DNA of 64,000 bases, taken from assembly GCA_017307735.1 (NCBI GenBank), contig JAFKGR010000009.1, forward strand, positions 62,001 to 126,000, written 5' to 3'. The DNA comes from Chitinophagaceae bacterium. GTDB lineage: Bacteria > Bacteroidota > Bacteroidia > Chitinophagales > Chitinophagaceae. Made by a program: the position numbers and the translations under genes. Positions within the stretch are counted from its first letter, which is position 1, and each line of letters opens with the position of its first letter. Below the pieces are notes generated by a model, which made no database searches, had not been told where the DNA came from, and saw nothing but the letters and a program-made list of their open reading frames with translations. Below, one piece after another: positions 26,028 to 32,917 of this stretch.

Positions 26028-26480
26028 ATGCCACAATCACTCGTCAAAAATTATGTGCACCTGGTATTCAGTACCAAATACCGCGAACACCTCATTCATC
26101 CTCCGGTAGAAGATGAGTTGTATGCTTATCTTGGTGGGGAATGTGACAGGCTTGAGTGTCAACCGATAAAAATCGGCGGTTATACAGATCATGTCCATAT
26201 TCTCTGTTTGCTTTCCAAAAAGATTGCTTTAATGAAATTGCTTGAGCAGATAAAATCGCATTCTTCTAAGTGGATGAAAACAAAAGGGGATGATCTTGCC
26301 AATTTTTACTGGCAGGATGGTTATGGCGCTTTTTCTGTAAATCCTGCTGAGACAGACAGGGTAATCGCTTATATTGCCAACCAGAAAAAACATCATAGCA
26401 AGGTTACTTTTCAGGATGAATACCGGGCTGTTCTTAAAAGATATAAAGCGGAGTATGATGAACGGTATGTGTGGGATTGA
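26028..26480 (+). CDS. Y1 (HUH) transposase, IS200/REP-associated type
   Basis: A 150-residue single-domain Y1 transposase. The HUH motif is His55-Val-His57 (GYTDHVHILCLL) and the nucleophile is probably Tyr115 (VIAYIANQKKHH). Such enzymes nick single-stranded DNA at hairpins by forming a phosphotyrosine bond. No accessory tnpB is present. The palindromic clusters on both sides suggest the domesticated RAYT type, which mobilises or maintains REP repeats, more than a plain IS200. The gene looks intact. Confidence 0.88.
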   Translation: MPQSLVKNYVHLVFSTKYREHLIHPPVEDELYAYLGGECDRLECQPIKIGGYTDHVHILCLLSKKIALMKLLEQIKSHSSKWMKTKGDDLANFYWQDGYGAFSVNPAETDRVIAYIANQKKHHSKVTFQDEYRAVLKRYKAEYDERYVWD

Positions 26481-26484
26481 GAAA

Positions 26485-26665
26485 AGCCCTGAAAGGGCGC
26501 CATATAAAAACAACGATGGGTGCAGCCCTTCGTTACAGAGATGTATCATAGGGCTTTACCCTATGATAAGATGGGTAGAGCCCTTCGTTGCATGGGTGCA
26601 GCCCTTCGTTAAAGAGATGTATTATAGCGCTTCACCCTATGATAAGATAACGCCCTTTCAGGGCT
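26485..26665. repeat. REPIN-like inverted repeat cluster, right
   Basis: Outer arms AGCCCTGAAAGGGCG (26485-26499) and CGCCCTTTCAGGGCT (26651-26665) are perfect reverse complements and match the arms of the left cluster. The interior has repeated GGGTGCAGCCCTTCGTT-type and ATAGGGCTTTACCCTAT-type palindromes, again as on the left. Confidence 0.85.
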
Positions 26666-26689
26666 AATTGAACTTTAAAACAAGAAAAA

Positions 26690-28204
26690 ATGACCAACAA
26701 CAATACCACCTCCTCCATAGTCTCCAAAATCTGGGCATTCTGCAATACCCTTCGTGATGATGGCGTGGGTTATGGCGATTACCTGGAGCAGCTTACTTAT
26801 CTGCTGTTTTTAAAAATGGCAGACGAATACAGTAGGCCGCCTTATAATCGTAAGGTGCCCATCCCGAAAGCGTATTCATGGGAAACCCTACTTGATAAAA
26901 GCGGTGGCGAACTTGAACTTCATTATAATACTTTGCTCAGGGAGTTGGGAAAGGAGAAAGGTATTCTCGGGCGGATATTTACCAAAAGCCAGAATAAAAT
27001 TCAGGACCCGGCGAAGTTGTATAAGCTGATTGCGCTCATCAATGCGGAACAATGGGTGCTGATGGGCGTAAAAGACAAAGGCGATATTTACGAAGGCCTG
27101 CTGGAGAAAAATGCAGAAGATACCAAGAGTGGCGCCGGCCAGTATTTTACACCACGGGCATTGATTAAATGCATGGTGGAATGTTTGCGACCCGAGCCTA
27201 TGAAAACCATTGCAGATCCTGCATGTGGCACCGGAGGTTTCTTCCTCGCTTCTTATGATTTTATTGCCGATGAAAATAATTATACCCTCGATCAGGATCA
27301 GAAAAAATTTCTTAAGTACGATACTTTCTCCGGGAATGAAATTGTAGCAAGCACAAGGCGGCTTGCCTTAATGAATTTGTTCCTGCATAATATCGGCGAT
27401 ATAGACAGTGATCATATTTTTATTTCGCCCAACGATTCATTGATTGCGGCTTCGGAAACAAAATATGATTATGTGCTGGCCAATCCTCCGTTCGGTAAAA
27501 AAAGCAGCATGACCTTTACCAACGAAGAAGGCGAGCAGGAAAAAGAAGATCTTACTTATAACCGCCAGGATTTTTGGGTAACCACCAGCAACAAGCAACT
27601 CAACTTTGTACAGCATATTAAATCCATGCTTAAAACCACAGGTTTGGCTGCGGTTGTGGTACCGGATAATGTTTTGTTTGAGGGCGGGGTAGGGGAAACA
27701 GTAAGAAAGAAATTGCTGGAGACAACAGACCTGCATACGATTCTTCGTTTGCCCACCGGTATTTTTTATGCCAATGGCGTAAAAGCCAATGTACTTTTCT
27801 GGGATGGCAAGCCTTCCAGCAAAAACCCATGGACAAAAGAGGTGTGGGTGTATGACTACAGAACCAACATTCATCACACCTTAAAAAAGAACCCACTGAA
27901 GCCGGATGACCTGAAAGATTTTATTGAATGTTATAACCCGGCAAACAGGCATAAACGCAAAGAAACTTTTTCTGACAAAAATCCTGAAGGACGGTGGAGA
28001 AAATTTTCTTACGATGAAATAATTGCAAGAGATAAAACTTCATTGGATATTACCTGGCTGAAAGATCAATCGCTTGCTGACTTAGATAATCTTCCGGATC
28101 CGGATGAGCTGGCATTGGAAATTGTTGAGAACCTCGAAGCGGGATTGGCAAGTTTTAAGGCGGTGTTTGTGAGTTTGAATGGACAGAAAGGTCAAGAAAA
28201 ATGA
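26690..28204 (+). CDS. hsdM: Type I restriction-modification methyltransferase subunit M
   Basis: A 504-residue N6-adenine methyltransferase that modifies host DNA and forms the restriction complex with HsdS and HsdR. The N-terminal helical domain (about 1-140) is followed by motif I ADPACGTGG (175-183, S-adenosylmethionine loop) and motif IV NPPFG (265-269, catalytic). Its position last in the locus, after hsdS, is unusual; M commonly precedes S. The REP-type element ends 24 bp upstream of its ATG, so expression must pass through that palindromic sequence or use a promoter inside it. Confidence 0.95.
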   Translation: MTNNNTTSSIVSKIWAFCNTLRDDGVGYGDYLEQLTYLLFLKMADEYSRPPYNRKVPIPKAYSWETLLDKSGGELELHYNTLLRELGKEKGILGRIFTKSQNKIQDPAKLYKLIALINAEQWVLMGVKDKGDIYEGLLEKNAEDTKSGAGQYFTPRALIKCMVECLRPEPMKTIADPACGTGGFFLASYDFIADENNYTLDQDQKKFLKYDTFSGNEIVASTRRLALMNLFLHNIGDIDSDHIFISPNDSLIAASETKYDYVLANPPFGKKSSMTFTNEEGEQEKEDLTYNRQDFWVTTSNKQLNFVQHIKSMLKTTGLAAVVVPDNVLFEGGVGETVRKKLLETTDLHTILRLPTGIFYANGVKANVLFWDGKPSSKNPWTKEVWVYDYRTNIHHTLKKNPLKPDDLKDFIECYNPANRHKRKETFSDKNPEGRWRKFSYDEIIARDKTSLDITWLKDQSLADLDNLPDPDELALEIVENLEAGLASFKAVFVSLNGQKGQEK

Positions 28205-28332
28205 AAGAAGTCAAAAGTTTTTTAAAATGCACAAACATTGATTGGTTTTCTCTGTGAATTACATTTGAAAATGAACAATGGAATATCGCAGATCAGGTAA
28301 TTTTTAAAGGATGTCCCTGGAATAAATTTTAG
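28201..28332 (+). pseudogene. Possible remnant small ORF after hsdM
   Basis: An ATG overlapping the hsdM stop (ATGA) opens an 18-codon frame ending at a TGA; the same frame then continues 24 more codons (ending CPWNKF) to a TAG at 28330-28332. The second half reads ENEQWNIADQVIFKG, which looks protein-like. A point mutation to TGA in a 43-residue protein, or the tail of a larger lost gene, are possible; chance is also possible. Confidence 0.3.
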
Positions 28333-28341
28333 AAGAAGGAA

Positions 28342-29595
28342 TTAGTTTATCTTTTTTAATCTGAAAACTTTGGTCTCATGGCCCGCGATTTCACCAGTCC
28401 ATGATTTTCCCCTGGCAACAGTCTGATGTTTCCATACATCATAAAAATCGTATTTCCCGCCCAATCCGATATTCAGCAAATCGAGGACATATTTTTGCGC
28501 CTTCATAGTACGGTTTAAAACGGCGACAGCATAATCCCCGTTGGCAAGCGGCCTGAGAAAAACATCCTGGTTGTCATTGTGAATTATTCGTTGTGCCTGC
28601 CTTCCCAACGTATCCTGATTAATAGCAATGATGTCTTTATTCAGTAAAATATTTTTCGTAGATGCATTCATGTTAGTAAGATCGCAGGTTACCGCAAGTA
28701 CAGAATTCAGCATACACCACATACTCATCTGGGTCTGGTATTCCACATCGGTACATCCAACTCCACCCAGATCGGCAGAAGGCCCTTTGTGCCCGTACAA
28801 TCCGACTACCAGCATATCCATATCATTCCAGTGCCCGGGCCCTGAATACGGATATAAGTTTGCATTCTGATCCAGAATATCCAGGATTCCGGCTCCTGGG
28901 GTAGTGACAATTTTATTATCTTTTGAAATTGTTTTTCTGCTCCATTTATCCCTGACATCATCGGTGGTTCGCCAAAGTTGCCCGCCAATGTTTGCAGCCC
29001 ACAACCAGGGTTTTCTTCCGCCCCATTCACAAACACCGAAGTCGATGTCGCGCCCGCTTTCTCTAAGGGCATCCGCCATTTTTTTGTATCTGATCTGTGC
29101 TGTAATAGCATCTGACGGAGCATTGCAATAATCGTATTTCAAATAATCAATCCCCCATGAAGCAAAAGTTTTTGCATCCTGCTTTTCAAAATCCAGGCTT
29201 GCTGTGTAACCTGCACAGGTGAGTTGCGCTGCATCACTATAGATACCGAGTTTCAATCCTTTACTGTGTACATAATCTGCCAGAGCCTTAATGCCATCCG
29301 GAAATTTTTTTGGGTCTGGAAGAATGTTGTTTTTGTTATCTCTTCCTCCCTGCCATCCGTCGTCAATAAAAATATATTGGTATCCGGCATCCTTCATTCC
29401 GCTTGCCACCATGGCGTCGGCCATTTCTTTAATTACCTGTTCATTGATGTTTACCCCATAAAAATTCCACGTCATCCATCCCATAGGAGGAGTGGGAGCA
29501 ATCAACTTGCCTTCGCGATTCAGGACTTGTGCATTGGCTTTAAAAACATTGAATAAAATAAGAATAAGGACCGGGAGAATTTTTTTCTTTATCAT
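28342..29595 (-). CDS. Alpha-galactosidase, GH27 family
   Basis: A 417-residue secreted retaining glycosidase removing terminal alpha-linked galactose (or a related sugar). The ATG at 29595 gives a compact signal peptide (MIKKKILPVLILILFNVFKA); a start seven codons upstream is possible. The barrel begins PTPPMGWMTWNFYG, with IDDGWQGG and the nucleophile Asp155 in YLKYDYCNAP; the acid/base is probably Asp213 in WRTTDDVRDK. A C-terminal beta domain follows from about residue 320. The GH2 enzyme 6 kb away and S9 peptidase suggest scavenging of plant-type oligomers, a loose inference. Confidence 0.92.
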   Translation of the reverse strand: MIKKKILPVLILILFNVFKANAQVLNREGKLIAPTPPMGWMTWNFYGVNINEQVIKEMADAMVASGMKDAGYQYIFIDDGWQGGRDNKNNILPDPKKFPDGIKALADYVHSKGLKLGIYSDAAQLTCAGYTASLDFEKQDAKTFASWGIDYLKYDYCNAPSDAITAQIRYKKMADALRESGRDIDFGVCEWGGRKPWLWAANIGGQLWRTTDDVRDKWSRKTISKDNKIVTTPGAGILDILDQNANLYPYSGPGHWNDMDMLVVGLYGHKGPSADLGGVGCTDVEYQTQMSMWCMLNSVLAVTCDLTNMNASTKNILLNKDIIAINQDTLGRQAQRIIHNDNQDVFLRPLANGDYAVAVLNRTMKAQKYVLDLLNIGLGGKYDFYDVWKHQTVARGKSWTGEIAGHETKVFRLKKIN

Positions 29596-29724
29596 TTGAC
29601 TGGAATTTTTATTCAAAACAAATATACTGATAGAACAAAACCGGACAAATGGCTGCTGTTTTAAAAATGCCTTTGCAGTGAAATGCCGGTTTTAAGAAAT
29701 AATACATCTTTCCCGAAAATTTTA

Positions 29725-30405
29725 TTATAGTTCTTTCATCAGTTCATCAAGCAGTTTCTGTGTCATAATGGAAATGTGGCCGGTGTAAAAATCAAGATAT
29801 TCGGCCGTGCCGGATTTGATGGTTTGAAAAAAGCGAAGCGGAAAATTAGTTTGATTGTCCTTAACAGTGATACTCCCTGTTTTTTCAATTTGATCTCCGT
29901 TGTACAATTTATAAGACACTACCATATCTTTCATTACAGGCATCACGGAAACCTTTTGCCAATGGATCACAAGCAGAATAACTTTTACATTGTCGTTGAT
30001 GGCAAATGTGAGCGGTGCCTGATCGAGCGACAATTCAATCCTTCTTCCGTTTAGTTTTCCGACCAATTCCTTTGCTGAAAATTTGACCACTGTGTTATGA
30101 AAATTATTAAATGGGATCCGGGGATTTAATGTACTGACAAGCCGGTCATCAATGGACCAATAAACAATTAGAGGCAACATTTTTGTTTCATGGATGGAAG
30201 TGGATAACTCCTGTCCTGTGACAGGAAGCGAAGTGGTTATTGATATTTGTGGAATTTCCTTTTTTGAGATTTTGGGAATTTCATTGCCATAGTAGTCTGC
30301 CACATTTTTGTTCATTTTCCTTGCAGTGAAACAACTGCTTAATGAGAGGATCAGGAAAAATAAAATTCCGAACAGGCAATGGTGACAGAGGTTTGTGTTT
30401 TTCAT
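29725..30405 (-). CDS. Putative lipoprotein of unknown function
   Basis: A 226-residue predicted lipoprotein with signal FGILFFLILSLSSC (lipobox LSSC). The mature part has alternating hydrophobic strands, with ILLVIHWQKVSVMPV and YKLYNGDQIEKTGSITV, suggesting a beta-sandwich. No known motif recognised. Its ATG shares one base with the stop of the upstream TonB-like gene, so the two form an operon and may work together. Confidence 0.7.
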   Translation of the reverse strand: MKNTNLCHHCLFGILFFLILSLSSCFTARKMNKNVADYYGNEIPKISKKEIPQISITTSLPVTGQELSTSIHETKMLPLIVYWSIDDRLVSTLNPRIPFNNFHNTVVKFSAKELVGKLNGRRIELSLDQAPLTFAINDNVKVILLVIHWQKVSVMPVMKDMVVSYKLYNGDQIEKTGSITVKDNQTNFPLRFFQTIKSGTAEYLDFYTGHISIMTQKLLDELMKEL

Positions 30406-31157
30406 TATTTTTTCTCAGATTTTTTTCCAATAAGTAAATAGGTAATCGGCTGAAGCCTGTACGCATTCACAGGATTGTTGAACAGAACCGCATTTTTCCA
30501 TTGAGGGCTTCCCTGAATTATCTGAAGTGCATCTTCGTCCACATTCTTGTGGCCTGAAGACTGGCGGACTTTTGCATTTGTAACTTCACCATCCTTGTCA
30601 ACAATAAATTGAATAACGACTGTGACCCTTTCGTCCTGGGATCCTTTGGCCGGAAAATCTTTGGTAGCTGATTTATTGATATACTTTGCCCATCCGGACG
30701 GGCCTGATTTGAATTCGGCCTCTCTTTCAAATATGTAATTTTTGATTTTATTACCGGATTCATCATATCCTTCAATGATATTTTTGTTGGGCCCCGGGCC
30801 ACGTAAAAACTTTCCATTTAATTTACCATCGGGAAAATAGTGATAAGAGAATTGGGTTATCCCGTCATTGACTAAAACAGAATCTGAAAGGTTGCCATTT
30901 TCATAATACATCAATTGCAATCCAATGGGCATTCCAAATGCGGTATCCTTCTGAATGGTTTTTCCCCGTACCAATTTAGTTTTTATCCAGTACGAAGTAC
31001 ATTGATAATACGGTCCATCTTTGACAAAATCGGCATAAAAGGTAGCCAGGTCTTTGGATGTTTCATTCCATTCTCCGTCGTAGTATTTCGTAATTTCATT
31101 TTGACTGTGAACCCGGGAAAAAGAAAGCAGAATAGATATTACTAAAATCAATTTCAT
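30405..31157 (-). CDS. TonB C-terminal-domain protein with MORN-like repeats
   Basis: A 250-residue exported protein. After a signal peptide (MKLILVISILLSFSRVHS), the middle carries repeated Tyr/Asn/Gly units such as MYYENGNLSDS, YHYFPDGKLNGKF and GYDESGNKIKNY, like the MORN/toxin_YwqK-type repeats of the phylum. The C-terminal TonB-like domain is seen in VTVVIQFIVDKDGEVTNAKVRQSSG and ALQIIQGSPQWKNA. It lacks the long Pro-rich periplasmic span and inner-membrane anchor of an energy-transducing TonB, so envelope binding is more likely than energy transfer. Followed directly by a lipoprotein gene. Confidence 0.8.
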   Translation of the reverse strand: MKLILVISILLSFSRVHSQNEITKYYDGEWNETSKDLATFYADFVKDGPYYQCTSYWIKTKLVRGKTIQKDTAFGMPIGLQLMYYENGNLSDSVLVNDGITQFSYHYFPDGKLNGKFLRGPGPNKNIIEGYDESGNKIKNYIFEREAEFKSGPSGWAKYINKSATKDFPAKGSQDERVTVVIQFIVDKDGEVTNAKVRQSSGHKNVDEDALQIIQGSPQWKNAVLFNNPVNAYRLQPITYLLIGKKSEKK

Positions 31158-31234
31158 AAGCTTGTTTCAGGTGGTGATCATTCCGGTTTTGACATAACGA
31201 ATGTAATAGTCTGTGGTAATATTTAAAAATAAAA

Positions 31235-31251
31235 TTCCCGTGGTACGGGAA
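31235..31251. terminator. Hairpin between tonB-like gene and tRNA-Ser
   Basis: TTCCCGT (31235-31241) pairs with ACGGGAA (31245-31251) around a three-base loop, with A-rich sequence on both sides. It could serve as a second terminator for the tRNA transcript. Short loop and modest stem, so moderate support. Confidence 0.45.
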
Positions 31252-31301
31252 AAATACCATTTAAAAATGAATGGATAACCTGATGGTGAATCTTTTTTCT
31301 T

Positions 31302-31328
31302 AAAAACAAAAATCCCGCTGTCGCGGGA
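31302..31328 (-). terminator. Terminator of tRNA-Ser
   Basis: On the minus strand TCCCGC pairs with GCGGGA (plus-strand positions 31323-31328 and 31313-31318) around a four-base loop, followed by a T-rich tract (A-rich on the plus strand at 31302-31312). It lies 20 bases past the tRNA 3 prime end. Confidence 0.75.
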
Positions 31329-31347
31329 ATATCATTCTTTTGTTTTG

Positions 31348-31434
31348 CGGAGAGACAGGGATTCGAACCCTGGGAACCCTTGCGGGTTCAACGGTTTTCG
31401 AGACCGCCCCTTTCAACCACTCAGGCATCTCTCC
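31348..31434 (-). tRNA. tRNA-Ser (anticodon CGA)
   Basis: An 87-base class II tRNA on the minus strand. Acceptor GGAGAGA pairs with TCTCTCC, discriminator G. The anticodon stem GCGGT/ACCGT encloses loop CTCGAAA, giving CGA, which reads UCG serine codons. The long variable arm (TGAACCCGCAAGGGTTC) and GGTTCGAATCC T arm are intact; CCA is not encoded. Confidence 0.95.
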
Positions 31435-31562
31435 GTAATAATAAAAACCGGTGCGCGAAGATACAATTTGAACAGAAATCTTTACAGAATCGATTTTACC
31501 TTTACAACATTCATCGCAACAGATGACATTCAAATAAACTTATCGAAAACATACTAAAAAAA

Positions 31563-32300
31563 ATGGAAGATATTATTCAAAATATTTCTCATGTACTTCA
31601 GCGGATAGATTCAGCCTGTAAAACATCAAATAGAAATCGCGAAGAAGTAAAATTGCTTCTTGCTACCAAATCAGTCACACCGGAAAGGATTAAAATTGCA
31701 TTTCAAAACGGCCATACCCTGATTGGAGAAAATAAGGTTCAGGAAATCCGTGAGAAATATCAGGATCTGAAAGAAATTCCTCATGTAATGCATTTCATCG
31801 GGCACCTTCAGACAAATAAAATAAAAGAGATACTCAGGTATGATGTGAAATGTATTGAAACCGTTGACAGGATTCACCTTGCGGAGAAATTACAGCATCG
31901 CCTGGCATTTGAAAACAGGCAAATGGATGTATTTATTCAGGTAAATACTTCCGGAGAAGAAAGCAAATTCGGAATTCATCCGGAAGGGGCGGTTGAATTG
32001 GTAAAGTCAGTCAGCGGATTTAAAAATATTCATATCAAAGGGCTAATGACCATCGGGCTTTTCAGTTCTGAAAAAGAGAAAGTCAGAAAATGTTTTCAAC
32101 TGTTGAAGGAATTACAGATCGAGATTAAAAAATTGGAAATTCCCGGGGTAGAAATGAATGAACTCTCGATGGGGATGAGTGGTAATCTGGAAATTGCCAT
32201 TGAGGAAGGATCCACGATTGTCAGGGTTGGCACCGCCGTCTTTGGCGAAAGAAAGTATCCTGACAGCTATTACTGGAATGAGAGAAAGGAAGTAATTTAA
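31563..32300 (+). CDS. PLP homeostasis protein, YggS/YBL036c family
   Basis: A 245-residue cytoplasmic PLP-binding protein with the alanine-racemase-like barrel, which buffers free pyridoxal phosphate and affects amino-acid balance without known catalysis. The PLP lysine lies in LLATKSVTPE; other family marks are GENKVQE, HFIGHLQTNK, VNTSGEESKFG, and the C-terminal ELSMGMSGNLEIAIEEGST with RVGTAVFG. The length is that of the family. It stands alone between tRNA-Ser and a small unknown gene. Confidence 0.94.
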   Translation: MEDIIQNISHVLQRIDSACKTSNRNREEVKLLLATKSVTPERIKIAFQNGHTLIGENKVQEIREKYQDLKEIPHVMHFIGHLQTNKIKEILRYDVKCIETVDRIHLAEKLQHRLAFENRQMDVFIQVNTSGEESKFGIHPEGAVELVKSVSGFKNIHIKGLMTIGLFSSEKEKVRKCFQLLKELQIEIKKLEIPGVEMNELSMGMSGNLEIAIEEGSTIVRVGTAVFGERKYPDSYYWNERKEVI

Positions 32301-32385
32301 GAAACTGAAATATTTTCACAGCAGATAAAAATAGAAAAAAACGGAGGATTTGATTTACCTTGAATTAATTCTAAATCGTAATACC

Positions 32386-32673
32386 ATGGAAGAACTCTTA
32401 AAACTATTGCAGGACAAACACGGCCTTTCTTTGGAACAAAGCAAGGGCATCATGTCAACCATTACATCTTACATTAAAGAAAAGTTTCCAATGGTTGCCG
32501 GCGCGGTTGATAATTTATTTCCCGACTCCGGATCCGCATCATCAGATTCAGAAAAGGAAGGTGAGAAAGAAAATCTATTTGATAAAATTTCAAATGCGGT
32601 GCCCGGCAGTGCAGCAGAGAAGCTTGAAGAATTTGCCAAAGACGGGATGGGAAGAATTTTTGGAAAGAAATAA
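32386..32673 (+). CDS. Small acidic protein of unknown function
   Basis: A 95-residue protein, probably cytoplasmic. The first 45 residues are helical (EELLKLLQDKHGLSLEQSKG, then IMSTITSYIKEKFP), followed by a Ser/Asp/Glu-rich linker and a second helical end with SAAEKLEEFAKDG. The pattern of two helical segments resembles small DUF2267/DUF937-like proteins, but I cannot assign it. The ATG at 32386 is preferred to a TTG 12 codons upstream. Confidence 0.65.
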   Translation: MEELLKLLQDKHGLSLEQSKGIMSTITSYIKEKFPMVAGAVDNLFPDSGSASSDSEKEGEKENLFDKISNAVPGSAAEKLEEFAKDGMGRIFGKK

Positions 32674-32917
32674 AATCAGGTGTTTTTGCCGGAGGCAAAA
32701 TCCATGAGATTCTATATTCTTTTTTAACAGGGTTTATATTTTTGGGTTTTATAATACGATGAACCAGGGTTTGGTCAAATTATTATATTTCGAATCCTGT
32801 TTCAGATGATGATTTTTTATAAATCCGGGTTTGACCTTCCGTCATTTTCACCGTTCATCCAAATTTTTAAACCTGAAAAATCTCATTATTTTAAATTTAC
32901 CAAAATTCAATTTGCTT

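Larger units (their letters stand above)
25772..26665 (+). mobile_element. REP-associated transposase element between hsdS and hsdM
   Basis: A Y1-type transposase gene bracketed by two palindromic clusters whose outer arms share the same 15-base sequence. This is the plan of RAYT genes with their REPINs. The whole unit starts 12 bp after hsdS and ends 24 bp before hsdM, so it looks like an insertion into an hsd operon. Boundaries are those of the outer arms; no target duplication was identified. Confidence 0.75.

Noticed and set aside
26374..26667. 97-codon frame across the transposase end and right repeat cluster
   Set aside because: It reads through the palindromic repeats and overlaps the transposase in another frame; its protein is an artefact of the repeats.
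31300..31533. 77-codon minus-strand frame over tRNA-Ser
   Set aside because: Translation of tRNA sequence; typical false ORF.
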